64,000 nt of DNA from Candidatus Paracaedibacter symbiosus (GCF_000757605.1 NZ_JQAK01000001.1:1390627-1454626); one strand, 5' to 3'; counted from the first letter of the stretch, positions 25,539-35,665 are shown. The notes: generated by a model from the sequence alone, not told the origin. A program made the numbers and translations.

Positions 25539-26442
25539 TGCAATTATCTTGACGGGGCCAACGGCGAGCGGCAAATCGAAAGCTGCGATCGAGTTGGCTC
25601 GCACCCTTAAGGGGGAGATTATTAATGCTGATAGCATGCAGCTTTATCGGCACCTCCCCATCCTCACTGCGTGTCCTACGGATGCGGATAAAACTCTTAT
25701 TTCCCACCATTTATATGAAATTCTGGGCGACCAAGATTTGGGTTCTGCGGGCTGGTGGTATCACGAAGTTTGTGATTTAATCACACAAATCCGCAACCAA
25801 GGACGGATGCCAATTCTTGTCGGCGGCACGGGACTTTATCTCCACACGCTGGCCCATGGCCTTTCAGAAATTCCAGCTGTTCCAGAAGCGGTACGTCTCC
25901 AGGCGCGTGAATTTGCTGAAAAAGATAATTTTTTTAGCATTGTTGCTCAATATGATCCCATTGCCGCACAAAAACTTCACCCCTCTGATAAACAGCGCCT
26001 TACGCGCGCCTTAGAAGTACGTCTCGCCACGGGAAAATCAATTTATGAATGGCAGGCAAAAACCTTGAAGAAGGCCAATTTTACACTTGCGAAATTTGCT
26101 CTGTTGCCGGATAGAGCTCATGTTTATGCCAATATTAATCAGCGATTTGACCAGATGATGATTGATGGCGCTCTCGAAGAGGTGCGCCAATTAATGCAAA
26201 CGCCGGTGCGACAGGATAGCCCTATTTTACGTGCTGTTGGTGCGCCGGAATTGATGGCCTCGCTGCGGGGAGAGTTGTCCCAAACCGAAGCGATTGAGCG
26301 CGCTAAACAAAGCAGTCGCAATTATGCAAAGCGGCAGTATACCTGGCTGCGTCATCAGGCGACCGACTATACCTGTTTTACGGAGTGGTCCAAATCGAGC
26401 TTGAAAACAGCGGTGGCAGCTGCTAAGTCTTTGAGAAATTAA
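25531..26442 (+). CDS. miaA: tRNA dimethylallyltransferase
   Basis: Adds a dimethylallyl group to A37 of tRNAs reading UNN codons. The P-loop GPTASGKS is at residues 8-15, followed by INADSMQLYRHLPI and the LVGGTGLY element. The C-terminal region has KQSSRNYAKRQYTWLRH, the tRNA-binding basic stretch. At 303 residues it is full length. Its start lies within the end of the ThiY-like gene, so it is the fourth gene of that operon. Confidence 0.97.
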   Translation: MVDAIILTGPTASGKSKAAIELARTLKGEIINADSMQLYRHLPILTACPTDADKTLISHHLYEILGDQDLGSAGWWYHEVCDLITQIRNQGRMPILVGGTGLYLHTLAHGLSEIPAVPEAVRLQAREFAEKDNFFSIVAQYDPIAAQKLHPSDKQRLTRALEVRLATGKSIYEWQAKTLKKANFTLAKFALLPDRAHVYANINQRFDQMMIDGALEEVRQLMQTPVRQDSPILRAVGAPELMASLRGELSQTEAIERAKQSSRNYAKRQYTWLRHQATDYTCFTEWSKSSLKTAVAAAKSLRN

Positions 26443-26626
26443 GCATCCAGCAACTATTTAATAAATTTAATTGCTTTATTACATCCTTATACTATATAGG
26501 AAGTGTAACCGAATTTTAAGAAGTTCCCCCCTAAACTTACTATAATGAACTTCTCAGGAATTCGTTGGTTTTTAATGAATCTAACCTATATCTTCAATAA
26601 AATGTGGAAATGTGGTAGGAATAAAA

Positions 26627-27193
26627 ATGGATGACACAACTGTAAAATTAGCTTGGTATGATCCCCTTAAGGTGTGGTGGTCTATTGCTTGGCGTGCTGC
26701 TTTGTATAGTTTTGTTTTTAGTTTAATTGCAGTTAGTATCTCCATCGCTGGTCAATCTTTAGAAATAGTTCAGATTTATTCATGGCCTACGTTTGCTTTT
26801 GTTGGAATTTGTAGTATAATTGGCACTTATCTATTCTTCTATTTACCCCACAAACAATTAAATGGTATTGACTATAAAACATTTAAAATAGTCTTCTCTG
26901 AACCAAATACTGTTGGACGACGATTGAAGTTGATTCTGGTTTATTGCGGTAGTTCTTTTTTGGTCAGTTTCTTAATTTCAATTGTTTTTGAGGTGCTGCT
27001 CTTCATCGTTTATCCAGCCTTGGTAGAATCAATGCCACCTTTACGATTTACCATTAAGGGTGTCGGATTTATTGTGTCATTCTGTGGGAATTACTATCTT
27101 TTGCGCCGTTGGATGACGAAAGGTGTTTTTGGTCAACATCTGATCTTGATTCCAAGAAATGTTGTTTCCGAACCAGACGCTGCGCCAGAATAA
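26627..27193 (+). CDS. Membrane protein of unknown function
   Basis: A 188-residue protein starting at the ATG at 26627, with AGGAA six bases upstream; an in-frame GTG at 26612 is less likely. It has four hydrophobic segments: ALYSFVFSLIAVSISIAG, WPTFAFVGICSIIGTYLFFYL, FLVSFLISIVFEVLLFIVYPAL and a shorter one near YYLLRRW. A DPLKVWWSIAWR motif opens it. I recognise no family. It stands alone between miaA and pal. Confidence 0.65.
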   Translation: MDDTTVKLAWYDPLKVWWSIAWRAALYSFVFSLIAVSISIAGQSLEIVQIYSWPTFAFVGICSIIGTYLFFYLPHKQLNGIDYKTFKIVFSEPNTVGRRLKLILVYCGSSFLVSFLISIVFEVLLFIVYPALVESMPPLRFTIKGVGFIVSFCGNYYLLRRWMTKGVFGQHLILIPRNVVSEPDAAPE

Positions 27194-27373
27194 GTAAAGC
27201 GACAGGTTTGTTGTCTCTTTTGGGGGGAGAGGCAACTTATTATTTCTCTCGCCTCTTTTGAGGGGATATTGTACCTTTCTCCCAAGGGTAGACTCTGTGA
27301 AGGAAAGTTGAAAGAAGTCTCTTTGGTTACTGTCGTATACTGAGAAATAAACTACTCCCTTAAAATACCCTCT

Positions 27374-27445
27374 TAAAATTTGACATCATTTTAAACTAAA
27401 AACATCTCGAAATCACCCTCATTAATTTCCTTCATATAAGCTAGG
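27374..27445. repeat. Family A-like repeat fragment
   Basis: TTAAAATTTGACATCATTTTAAACTAAAAA and CTCGAAATCACCCTCATTAA resemble the core of the repeat at 8800. Similar sequence recurs at 58631-58690. The rest of the 358-base gap holds the pal terminator and no gene. Confidence 0.35.
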
Positions 27446-27488
27446 ATGCCCAGCCTATTTCTCCAGTAGGGGCTCCTCCTCAAATAGC

Positions 27489-27525
27489 AAAAAGCCTCTT
27501 CATCAATTGGTGAAGAGGCTTTTTT
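27489..27525 (-). terminator. Rho-independent terminator of pal
   Basis: A perfect ten-pair stem AGCCTCTTCA/TGAAGAGGCT with an eight-base loop, flanked by A-rich sequence on the left and T6 on the right. It ends 27 bases after the pal stop. Because both sides carry the A/T tracts it can work in both directions. Confidence 0.9.
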
Positions 27526-27551
27526 AAAAACCCAACTATGAGCTATAAAGC

Positions 27552-28010
27552 TTAGTTGATGTTTGTGACAGCAACACGGTTTTGTGCGTGTTGATCTTCG
27601 GTTTGAGCATCAGCAACAAACGGACGGTCTTTACCATAAGAAATTGTCTTCAAGCGAGCTTTATCAACACCCAACTTAGTCAAATCTTTTGCAGCAGCGT
27701 GCGCACGGCGTGCACCTAAAGCAAGGTTGTATTCACGTGTACCACGGTTGTCGCAATGACCTTCGATGGTTGCTGTTGTGTTTGGATAAGTCTTCAACCA
27801 ACCAGCTTGTGCTTCAAGAACACGACCAGCTTCTGCTGAAATTGTTGACTTATTGAACGCGAAGAAAACGCGATCTTTAATGTTTTGTTTGAAGTCTTCA
27901 GGTGTACCTGGTTGTGGAGCTAATCCAACGTTAACTTCTTGTTCTGGAGCACATTCACAAGCAGCCAGGATGGCACCCAGTGCACAAATGCTTAAAATTT
28001 TGTTACGCAT
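27552..28010 (-). CDS. pal: Peptidoglycan-associated lipoprotein Pal
   Basis: Outer-membrane lipoprotein of the Tol-Pal complex. The lipobox LAAC puts the acylated Cys at residue 18. The OmpA_C peptidoglycan-binding domain has the expected ATIEGHCDNRGTREYNLALGARRA and YGKDRP. At 152 residues it is normal. It is not next to tolB: tolQRAB lies about 10 kb away on the same strand. It has its own terminator and is flanked by long non-coding gaps, so it is a single-gene unit. Confidence 0.97.
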   Translation of the reverse strand: MRNKILSICALGAILAACECAPEQEVNVGLAPQPGTPEDFKQNIKDRVFFAFNKSTISAEAGRVLEAQAGWLKTYPNTTATIEGHCDNRGTREYNLALGARRAHAAAKDLTKLGVDKARLKTISYGKDRPFVADAQTEDQHAQNRVAVTNIN

Positions 28011-28322
28011 AACTTTCTTTTCCCTCGTTCACTGTTATTACAATGAATATTAAACCAATTAAACCTTAACAAACAATTTATTTGCAAGAAATATAAAAGC
28101 TCATAAATTTTATTTGAAATTGGTTGAGTGTAGACAAAATGCAACATATAAACATTCTCTTTATACTTCCTATTGCAGAAATATTTAAGAGTAGATATCG
28201 CAAAGACCTCGGTATTTCTCTAAAAAACCAAAACCTAAAAATTCAAGTAAAAAATTCAAGTAAAATTTATAAATCTATTCTATTTCAATTTATAGAACAC
28301 GCAAAAAGAATTATTTGAAAAT

Positions 28323-28357
28323 AAAAAAATCTTAGGCAAATAACCCGCCCAAGATTT
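28323..28357 (-). terminator. Rho-independent terminator of the gene at 28404
   Basis: On the minus strand an 11-pair stem AAATCTTGGGC/GCCTAAGATTT (one mismatch) with a nine-base loop is followed by T7. It lies about 46 bases after the stop at 28404. The remainder of the 393-base gap 28011-28403 is very AT-rich and shows no gene. Confidence 0.8.
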
Positions 28358-28403
28358 AAAAACTTTATAACAACTTTACATTTATAAGTTAAGCGACAGG
28401 ACT

Positions 28404-29513
28404 TTATATTGTGGACTCATTTGCCTGTCGCATCCGTATATCTTGAAAATACTTAGCTCTCAATTGACCATACCAATCAGAATCAAACTTGCGCGCCCAA
28501 GGAATAATCACTCCTAAGTAAGAATCTAGCTGTTCTTTGATTTTGGCAATGTCTGCCTGCTGATAATTGCTTACACCTTGGTTAAATTCAGTAATAAGTG
28601 TTTGATACTTGGCATAGGCTGCAGGTAAGGAGTGATACCCAGCATGCATTGACTGTTGAGCCAGTACCAGTTTTGCGTTAACCTCGGTTGGGCCGCAATG
28701 CATCGCAGACCACCCAAAACAAATTCCTGAGGAAAGAAATAAATCTGTCTTACTCAGATCATCAGATCTTTCCGCCTCAGCAAAAAAGTGTCCTCCCGCC
28801 TCAGCAAATGATTCGCCCATCAAAAAATGTCGTTTACTTATTGGTAAATAGTCACCAATATCTTTGACGATGAGCCCTAATCTTTCATACTTTATTGCTA
28901 AATCGTAATTACTATCTTCCTTTGAAAATCCTTGAGCAACAATTAAACTGGCGGGACATTGCATATAAAATGATTGAGGAACGATAAGGGAGGCTTCGCG
29001 CAAGGAGGTGATAAATAGTTTAGCATGATAGGTATTTGTCTGGCGCACGAATAAGGTTTCAAATCGATCTTTATCTTCTTCAGAAAGGTTCTCAGGTTTG
29101 CCGTTGACTGCAGACAATAAATTTTTGAGTTGCTCATGTTCTTCCTGCATTGTGGCTAAAAATGTATTCCATTTTTCTTCTGAGACTAACTCATTTATTT
29201 GATGCGGCGTTAACGGAAGCTCCCTCATTACTTGAAGTAAGTCGAGAGAGGCAAGGTCAACTGAATCAAAATTAATTTCTTGGGCTAGGGGCTGATACAA
29301 TTCGGCCAAATGGCCGGTGCGAAGTGTTTGTGGAATTCCATATGAATTGCCGATAGGCAAACTATAATGTTGGCGAATTTGGCTCAGCTGTGATTGCTTC
29401 TTACCTGAATGCTCACCATCTCGGAAAGGGACATCCATCGCCACGGGGCTAATGGATGTCAGAATGGAAACCAAACAGAGTAAGGAAAATTTTCTTCTCA
29501 CGAGTCTCTCCAT
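28404..29513 (-). CDS. Sec-exported protein of unknown function
   Basis: A 369-residue protein with a signal peptide (FSLLCLVSILTSISPVA, cleaved near 25). The mature part is helical and repetitive in a TPR-like way: SNYDLAIKYERLGLIVKDIGDYL, RHFLMGESFAEAGGHFFAEA and AKLVLAQQSMHAGYHSL. An in-frame GTG at 29501 with GGAGAG upstream is an alternative start and fits the signal peptide better. I recognise no family. It has its own terminator. Confidence 0.72.
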   Translation of the reverse strand: MERLVRRKFSLLCLVSILTSISPVAMDVPFRDGEHSGKKQSQLSQIRQHYSLPIGNSYGIPQTLRTGHLAELYQPLAQEINFDSVDLASLDLLQVMRELPLTPHQINELVSEEKWNTFLATMQEEHEQLKNLLSAVNGKPENLSEEDKDRFETLFVRQTNTYHAKLFITSLREASLIVPQSFYMQCPASLIVAQGFSKEDSNYDLAIKYERLGLIVKDIGDYLPISKRHFLMGESFAEAGGHFFAEAERSDDLSKTDLFLSSGICFGWSAMHCGPTEVNAKLVLAQQSMHAGYHSLPAAYAKYQTLITEFNQGVSNYQQADIAKIKEQLDSYLGVIIPWARKFDSDWYGQLRAKYFQDIRMRQANESTI

Positions 29514-29601
29514 AAAAAAACATTATTTCACTTCTTATTGTTTATTTAAAATAAACTAACAATCAATTAAAAAATGCATTTTTATGAAAGTAAATGCGAG
29601 T

Positions 29602-30852
29602 TTATCCTACGACTTTGAGCAATAAACCCACAATCATGGCTGACAAGCAACTTGATAAGGCCCCTACAATCAATGACTTAAAACTTAAAGAAATGACTGT
29701 TTGTCGGTGTTCTGGTACCATGGCGCTAAGCCCCCCCAACACAATCCCAATGGCTGAAAAATTGGCAAAGCCGCATAAGGCATAAACCATCATCAAAACT
29801 GTTGTTGGGCTTAAGGATGCTGCATAGGTTTTTAATTGGGAAAATGCGATTATTTCATTGAGAACTGTTTTCACGCCCAACAATTGAGCCACAATCTGAC
29901 TTTCTGACCACGAAGCGCCCATCAACCACGCAAAAGGCGCCAAAACAAACCCAAATATTTTCTCTAAGCTTAGGGGGGAACCTTCGCCAAGCGTAATATA
30001 GCCAAGGATTGTATTGGTCAAACTGACAAAGGCAAGCGCAACAATTAACATGGCAATGACATTTAAGAAGATAGAAAGACCATCGGTCGTCCCGCGGGAA
30101 ATGGCATCCATCGGGCCACTAAAATTATAGGGAACCGTCACCTCCGCCTCGGTAACGGGCTCAGTGTTAGGGATAATAATTTGTGACAACGCAATAGCCG
30201 CGGGGATGTTCAAGAGAGTTGCCGCAATCAAATGTTGCATCGGGAATTCGACGACGCCTGCCAAAATATCACTATAGACTGGCATTAAACTCATTGCTGC
30301 TGTCGCCATCCCACAAGTCATCATGGTAAAAATTTCTGAACGGCTAAAATTTTTAAGATAGGGCCGCACCAAAAGAGGGGTTTCAACATTCCCCAGGAAA
30401 ATTTTAGCCGCAGCCATTGTTCCAAGGGCGCCTCCAATATTTAAAACGCGGCGCAAGACAAAAGAAATTCCTTTAACAATTAAGGGTAAAATACGCCAAT
30501 GGAATAGCAGCATTGATAAAGCACTGACCACAATCACCACCGGTAATGCCTGAAGTGCAAAAATAAATGGGCTGGCTGCAGACTCTGGATTAGCGTGGAA
30601 AGGCGTTTCACCACCACCTAAATAACCAAAAACAAACTTTGTCCCTTCCAAGGTTGATTGTTTTAATATGTCAATAACACTGGCCATTTTCAAAATAAGA
30701 TAGCTAACAGCTGGCACCTTAAAAATAAGTACCGCTAAAACAAGCTGCAAAGCCAAGGCTTTAAAAACAGCTGCATAGTTGATTTGTTGCTTGTTTTCGC
30801 TGAAAAACCAACAAAACCCCAAGAGCAGAAAAATCCCTAAAAATGCTTGCAT
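29602..30852 (-). CDS. Concentrative nucleoside transporter (NupC/CNT family)
   Basis: Cation-coupled nucleoside importer of the inner membrane. At 416 residues it has the full CNT layout: an N-terminal helix pair, then AFIFALQALPVVIVVSALSMLL-like helices, GGALGTMAAAKIFLGNVETPLLVRPYL and MTCGMATAAMSLMPVYSDIL. The C-terminal CGFANFSAIGIVLGGLSAMVPEHR is the family signature. Uptake of host nucleosides fits an intracellular lifestyle. It is divergent from rmuC. Confidence 0.95.
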   Translation of the reverse strand: MQAFLGIFLLLGFCWFFSENKQQINYAAVFKALALQLVLAVLIFKVPAVSYLILKMASVIDILKQSTLEGTKFVFGYLGGGETPFHANPESAASPFIFALQALPVVIVVSALSMLLFHWRILPLIVKGISFVLRRVLNIGGALGTMAAAKIFLGNVETPLLVRPYLKNFSRSEIFTMMTCGMATAAMSLMPVYSDILAGVVEFPMQHLIAATLLNIPAAIALSQIIIPNTEPVTEAEVTVPYNFSGPMDAISRGTTDGLSIFLNVIAMLIVALAFVSLTNTILGYITLGEGSPLSLEKIFGFVLAPFAWLMGASWSESQIVAQLLGVKTVLNEIIAFSQLKTYAASLSPTTVLMMVYALCGFANFSAIGIVLGGLSAMVPEHRQTVISLSFKSLIVGALSSCLSAMIVGLLLKVVG

Positions 30853-30925
30853 AATAATTTCCGCCTTTTAATCTGTGTTAGAGTGTGAAACTAATGACTT
30901 ATAAATTTTTTACTCTTTTATACCG

Positions 30926-32425
30926 ATGATCGACTTAAATACAATATTTTTCACGTTTTTAGCCATGCTTTGCGCTGGAACAGCCGTGTGGCTGTTAACG
31001 CGCGGACAATGGCGCCAAACACTCCTACGGGCTGATGCAGAACTTGAACGGCTTCATTTTAGCCTAAATCAACTCCGTCAAGATTTAGAAGGAGAAAAAG
31101 CAACAACTTTTACGCTCATCCAAGACCTCAGCCTTGAATGCCGCAAAACAGCAACCTTGGAAGAAAAAACCCTTCGCCTTGAAAAAATCGAAGCTCTCAA
31201 TACCCATTACCAGGGACAATTAAGTCAGTTGCAAAGTAAAAATGCTGAGTTGCTGTCAAGTCTAGAATATGAACGCCAGCAAGCTCAAGAAAAACTTCAG
31301 ATGTTGGAAAAAGCGCAGATTAGACTTGCAGAAACTTTTAAGAGTCTTTCTGCTGAAGCGCTTTCAGCTAACAATCAAAACTTCCTGCATTTAGCAAAAA
31401 CCACCCTCGAAGGGTTTCAAGCGACTGCCAAGCAAGACTTGAGCCAACGTCAACAATCGATCGCTGAGATGTTGCAGCCAATGCACCATGCCTTGACTAA
31501 ATTTGATGGCAAGGTCCACGATTTAGAAAAGCAGCGTGTCGGTGCTTATGAAGTCTTACGTCAACAAGTCAGCGACCTCGTCTTAAGCCAAAAAGAACTC
31601 CGTCATGAAACATCCAACCTTGTCAAGGCATTACGTGCTCCATCGGTTCGCGGTCAATGGGGAGAAATGCAATTAAAACGCGTGGTCGAGATGGCTGGAA
31701 TGATTTCTCATTGTGATTTCTTAGAACAAGTCAGCACACAAACAGAAACTGGGCGCTTGCGTCCCGACATGGTAATTAATTTGCCAGGCAACAAAAAGGT
31801 GATTGTGGATGCTAAAGCCCCTCTTTCAGCTTATCTTGAGGCTTTAGAAGCCTCCGATGAGGTCATCCGTATTGAAAAACTGCAAGAGCACGCCCGCCAA
31901 GTACGGACTCATATCCGAGCTCTGGGTCAACGCGCTTATTGGGAGCAATTTGATTACACCCCTGAGTTTGTCGTCCTCTTTCTTCCTGGTGAAACATTTT
32001 TCAGCGCTGCCCTTGAACAGGATCCAGCCCTTATTGAAATGGGCGTTAAGGAGAAGGTTATTTTGGCAACCCCAACAACGTTGATTGCTTTACTTCGTGC
32101 CGTGGCGTATGGATGGCGCCAAGAAGGAATCGCTGAAAATGCCCGCCACATAAGCGACTTAGGGCGGGATCTCTATAAGAGAATTGGTGACCTTGGCACC
32201 CACGTTAATCGTTTAGGACGACACTTGGGTCAAGCTGTGGATAGCTATAATCAAACGGTTGGGACTTTAGAACGCCGCGTGCTTGTCACTGCTCGCAAAT
32301 TTAAGGAACTTGACTCAAGCGCCCCCAGTTTGGATGAATTGAGCCCGCTAGAGCATAATCCACGTATAGTACAATCCGAGGAATTAGCTCCTCTGGAGGA
32401 GGAACTTGTTAAAATTGCGTTGTAA
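30926..32425 (+). CDS. rmuC: DNA recombination protein RmuC
   Basis: RmuC family protein that limits inversion at short repeats. One N-terminal helix ([21 protein letters not shown]) is followed by a long coiled coil (about 25-150). The conserved nuclease-like domain follows: [17 protein letters not shown], then [25 protein letters not shown] with the D-x-K type motif, then [16 protein letters not shown]. The length of 499 residues is normal. yebC and ruvC follow on the same strand. Confidence 0.95.
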   Translation: MIDLNTIFFTFLAMLCAGTAVWLLTRGQWRQTLLRADAELERLHFSLNQLRQDLEGEKATTFTLIQDLSLECRKTATLEEKTLRLEKIEALNTHYQGQLSQLQSKNAELLSSLEYERQQAQEKLQMLEKAQIRLAETFKSLSAEALSANNQNFLHLAKTTLEGFQATAKQDLSQRQQSIAEMLQPMHHALTKFDGKVHDLEKQRVGAYEVLRQQVSDLVLSQKELRHETSNLVKALRAPSVRGQWGEMQLKRVVEMAGMISHCDFLEQVSTQTETGRLRPDMVINLPGNKKVIVDAKAPLSAYLEALEASDEVIRIEKLQEHARQVRTHIRALGQRAYWEQFDYTPEFVVLFLPGETFFSAALEQDPALIEMGVKEKVILATPTTLIALLRAVAYGWRQEGIAENARHISDLGRDLYKRIGDLGTHVNRLGRHLGQAVDSYNQTVGTLERRVLVTARKFKELDSSAPSLDELSPLEHNPRIVQSEELAPLEEELVKIAL

Positions 32426-32467
32426 TCTGCTTGCCATAATCCCGATATTTCCAGTATTTTGAGTATA
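32420..32467 (+). repeat. Family B repeat, right-end fragment
   Basis: TAATCTGCTTGCCATAATCCCG and CCAGTATTTTGAGTATA match the right end of the family B repeats at 42880 and 58392. It lies directly behind rmuC, with the rmuC stop at its edge. Confidence 0.45.
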
Positions 32468-32493
32468 GATTTAAATTAACTTAAAGAAGAACA

Positions 32494-33240
32494 ATGGCTG
32501 GACATTCCCAATTTAAAAACATTATGCATCGTAAAGGTGCACAGGATGCAAAACGTGCAAAGATGTTTGCAAAAATTGCTCGTGAAATTATTGTGTCGGC
32601 AAAGTCAGGTTTGCCAGATCCGAACTCTAATCCTCGTTTACGCGCGGCAATTGGCGCCGCTAGAGCTGCCAACATGCCGCGAGATAACATTGAACGCGCG
32701 ATGAAAAAAGCCCTTGGTGGTGATGACACAACCAATTTTGAAGAAGTCCGCTATGAGGGCTATGGCCCAGGCGGCACAGCTGTCATCGTTGAGGCTTTGA
32801 CTGACAATCGTAATCGTACTGCCTCGGAAGTGAGAGCGGCGTTTTCCAAGCACGGCGGCAACCTTGGTGAAACCGGCAGCGTGGCCTTTATGTTTGATCA
32901 TATTGGATTAGTACGCTTCCCTAAAGCGGTTGGTTCCTTTGACGAGGTTTTTGAAAAAGCAGTTGAAGCAGGCGCTGATAATATGGAAGAAATTGATGAC
33001 ACGTTTGAAGTGACCACCTCTTTAGATGGGTTTGCTGCTGTTCGCGACGCTTTAGGTGATGCTTACGGTGATCAAGCTGAAGCCAAACTCATCTGGCGCC
33101 CTATGAATACTGTCGACTGTAATGAAGAGATTGCCCAAAAGATATTTAAACTCGTTGATCTTTTAGAAGATAATGACGACGTGCAAAATGTTTATGCAAA
33201 TTTTGAAATTTCTGACGAAATTATGGCGCGTTTAGGTTAA
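32494..33240 (+). CDS. YebC/PmpR family (TACO1-like) regulator
   Basis: A 248-residue protein of the YebC family, known as transcriptional regulators and, in recent work on relatives, as ribosome-associated factors. Signatures are [25 protein letters not shown], then [33 protein letters not shown] and the acidic C-terminal NVYANFEI. Its stop overlaps the ruvC start by one base (TAATG), a pairing conserved across many bacteria. Confidence 0.96.
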   Translation: MAGHSQFKNIMHRKGAQDAKRAKMFAKIAREIIVSAKSGLPDPNSNPRLRAAIGAARAANMPRDNIERAMKKALGGDDTTNFEEVRYEGYGPGGTAVIVEALTDNRNRTASEVRAAFSKHGGNLGETGSVAFMFDHIGLVRFPKAVGSFDEVFEKAVEAGADNMEEIDDTFEVTTSLDGFAAVRDALGDAYGDQAEAKLIWRPMNTVDCNEEIAQKIFKLVDLLEDNDDVQNVYANFEISDEIMARLG

Positions 33241-33752
33241 TGCAGATTACTGGAATTACTCGCATCCTGGGCATCGACCCCGGTCTGCGCCATACAGGCT
33301 GGGGAATCATTGAAAGCCAAGGCAATCGTTTACGCCATATTGCCCATGGTATTATTGCTCCCCCACCACCACTCGCACTCGCAACACGCCTTAACTGCCT
33401 TTTTCAAGGGCTTACAGAGATCATTGGACAGTTTAGCCCTAATGAAGCTGCGGTTGAGGAAACCTTTGTCAATGCCGTAAATGCAGCCTCAGCGCTCAAA
33501 CTAGGGATGGCACGGGGTGTTGTTTTGCTGGCGCCTGCCACCTCGCATCTTGTTATCGGGGAATATTCAGCCAACAAAGTCAAAAAAGCTGTTGTCGGAG
33601 TAGGACATGCGAGTAAAGAACAAGTATCGATGATGGTACAGCGCCTCCTGCCTGGCTGTGGCTTGGTCAAAGCTGATGCCGCTGATGCCTTAGCTGTAGC
33701 TATTTGCCACGCTCACTATCGCCAAGCTTCGGCTCTTATACGAAATACTTGA
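33240..33752 (+). CDS. ruvC: Holliday junction resolvase RuvC
   Basis: Endonuclease that resolves Holliday junctions with RuvAB. The catalytic acids are Asp13 (ILGIDPGLRHTGWG), Glu73 (AAVEETF) and Asp146/Asp149 (KADAADALAVAICH). At 170 residues it is complete. ruvA and ruvB do not follow. The last codons and the stop run into a family B repeat fragment. Confidence 0.96.
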   Translation: MQITGITRILGIDPGLRHTGWGIIESQGNRLRHIAHGIIAPPPPLALATRLNCLFQGLTEIIGQFSPNEAAVEETFVNAVNAASALKLGMARGVVLLAPATSHLVIGEYSANKVKKAVVGVGHASKEQVSMMVQRLLPGCGLVKADAADALAVAICHAHYRQASALIRNT

Positions 33753-33770
33753 AGAAGCGAGATTATACCA
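33746..33770 (-). repeat. Family B repeat fragment at the end of ruvC
   Basis: TACTTGAAGAAGCGAGATTATACC is the reverse complement of the family B right part (TATAATCCCGCTTCTTCAAGTA). It contributes the ruvC stop codon. Confidence 0.4.
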
Positions 33771-33777
33771 AGCAGTT

Positions 33778-34665
33778 TTAAGTATTATGGATATGATTCG
33801 GGCTTAAACTTTCTAAGCTACGGATAATGTGTTTGGCCAACATCATTGCAGCCTTAGAGAGATTATCCCGTAGAAGCAAAGTAATTTCAGCATGGGGTAA
33901 CCTTGGGAGGCCACTATCTTCCCCCAAGACAGATAATCCTTCTGGCACCATGTCTTTGGGGAGAACTGTGACTCCGAGCCCCGCCTTAACCGCAGCAATT
34001 GTACCAGCTAAACTAGGGCTGGTGTAGACAACCCGCCATTGGCGATGCGCCTTATCCAATACTTCAAAGGCACGATGGCGGTACACACACGGCTGGGGGG
34101 CCAGTACAAGGGGAAGAATCAGGTTACCTTCAAGAGCCGCCTCTCCTGACACCCAGACAAGGGGTTTATGCCACACCATTACCCCTGCAGTCATTGTCTC
34201 CGCTTCGCGTTTGAGTAAGACCATGTCATAATCACCTCGATCGAATCCTTGCTGCAAATGCAAGGTCAGATCACACGCCACGTTCAGTTGAGTATGAGGA
34301 TGGCTGCGAGCAAAGCGTGCTAAAACCTGGGGCAAATAGGCGGTTGCAAAGTCTTCGGGTGTTCCCAGGCGTACCTCACCCTCAATATCCGGCTCATCAA
34401 ATCTGTTTTTTAATTCTTGAGAGATGTTCAGCATTCGTCGGGCATATGTCACCATTGTCTCACCAGCTGCCGTCAGCGTCACACTCTTGTTAGCCCTCTG
34501 AAGTAAGGATTTGCCGACGATTTCCTCAAGCCGCTTGATCTGCAGGCTTATGGCTGCTTGAGTGCGACCAACGCTATGAGCGGCCTTGGTAAAGCTGCTT
34601 GTTTCGGCTACTTTTAAAAAAGTTTTCAACAAGCTCATATCTAAATCATAGCCAAATTGATACAT
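33778..34665 (-). CDS. LysR-family transcriptional regulator
   Basis: A 295-residue regulator with an N-terminal winged helix-turn-helix: MSLLKTFLKVAETSSFTKAAHSVGRTQAAISLQIKRLEEIVG. The two-lobed effector domain follows, with GLGVTVLPKDMVPEGL near 230. The start at 34665 has GAGGGGG upstream at short spacing; Met at 34638 is possible. It is divergent from the NTF2-like gene at 34779 across a 113-base AT-rich gap, the usual LysR arrangement, so that gene is the likely target. The inducer is unknown. Confidence 0.93.
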   Translation of the reverse strand: MYQFGYDLDMSLLKTFLKVAETSSFTKAAHSVGRTQAAISLQIKRLEEIVGKSLLQRANKSVTLTAAGETMVTYARRMLNISQELKNRFDEPDIEGEVRLGTPEDFATAYLPQVLARFARSHPHTQLNVACDLTLHLQQGFDRGDYDMVLLKREAETMTAGVMVWHKPLVWVSGEAALEGNLILPLVLAPQPCVYRHRAFEVLDKAHRQWRVVYTSPSLAGTIAAVKAGLGVTVLPKDMVPEGLSVLGEDSGLPRLPHAEITLLLRDNLSKAAMMLAKHIIRSLESLSPNHIHNT

Positions 34666-34778
34666 CTTCCCCCTCTATATATAAAGAAATTTTATTGTTT
34701 TAATAAAACTAATAAATTTTACTAATTAAATCAATTTTTTTATAGTACCTACGAATAAATAAATAAGGAAAACTCCCA

Positions 34779-35162
34779 ATGAATGAAGAAAAAAATCTTC
34801 GGCAAGCTTTGGCGGGATGGTGTGACGCGATCAACAAAAATGATGTAGAAAAAGTGATCACATTTTATAAAGCTGATGCTATTTTGTTACCAACTCTCGC
34901 GCCAAATATTGCGAAAAGTCGACCAGATTATTTCGCGTATTTTGCCACTTTGATGCTCAACCCAAAATTTCAGGTAGAGATTATTGATTCCAATTTGCGC
35001 ATCTGGCAAGATTTTGCTATTAATAGCGGTTTTTACACTTTTAGTTTTGAACGGGATAGAACCAAAATTGAAGTTCCCGCCAGGTTTACCTTTATCTATT
35101 CGAAAATGCCAGAAGGATGGATGATTATCGAACATCATTCTTCACAAATTCCAAAAATTTAA
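34779..35162 (+). CDS. NTF2-like/SnoaL-fold protein
   Basis: A 127-residue protein with the cone-shaped NTF2 fold pattern: LAGWCDAINKNDVEKVITFY, ADAILLPTLAPN, a central SRPDYFAYFATLM, and C-terminal strands FTFIYSKMPEGWMIIEHHSSQIP. It matches the DUF4440/SgcJ-type branch, whose members are often enzymes or CaMKII-association-like domains. AAGGAAA lies upstream of the ATG. It is divergent from the LysR gene and probably under its control. Substrate unknown. Confidence 0.8.
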   Translation: MNEEKNLRQALAGWCDAINKNDVEKVITFYKADAILLPTLAPNIAKSRPDYFAYFATLMLNPKFQVEIIDSNLRIWQDFAINSGFYTFSFERDRTKIEVPARFTFIYSKMPEGWMIIEHHSSQIPKI

Positions 35163-35665
35163 TGGATCTGCTGCTAGGATGCCATCTTCGTTGTTAAGAT
35201 AGAGCAAGACACGCGGATTGGGGGAAAAGAATTTTTTTCCTGATTTTATTATAGATTTTATATCCTTTATTCTTAAAGAGAGGGGATTATGGCCAGCAGA
35301 TGTAAGTCAGCTTTTATTGTGGCGCCATGCCGGTAGGTAACCATCATGAAGGAGCGCCAAAGTAAAAGTAACCGCCAGGTTATTTTGATTTCCTCCAAAC
35401 TCAAAGAAGATCAAGAAAGGCTGTACTAAAAAGCCAGAAATGAGCTTTTTAAGGTATTTTGAAGATAGTTGCCTTATCTGTTGTAGTTTTGCAATATTTT
35501 CAAGTTTTTTTAGCGCGCCAGAAAAGTAAAAGCCTAGAATTTGTAAATTCTTCTTGAAAAAATTATTTTTACTGATATTTATAAGACAAGCGTCGGAAGA
35601 ACAATAACAATAACCGACGCCTATCACCCTCCGAAATTTAATAATAATCTAGCAGGAGAGTTTCA
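35163..35665. other. Non-coding gap with a family B repeat fragment
   Basis: No convincing gene. A reading frame on the minus strand (35307-35627) has low-complexity composition and no ribosome site. 35291-35326 (GGCCAGCAGATGTAAG, then CTTTTATTGTGGCGCC) is the reverse complement of the central part of family B repeats, with the GCGCCAxAATAAAAG and CTGCTGGCC elements. Confidence 0.4.

Noticed and set aside
28124-28318. 64-codon plus-strand frame in the gap upstream of pal
   Set aside because: Very AT-rich, Lys/Ile-rich composition and no ribosome site; likely chance.
35307-35627. 106-codon minus-strand frame
   Set aside because: Overlaps a family B repeat fragment, has low-complexity composition and no start signal.
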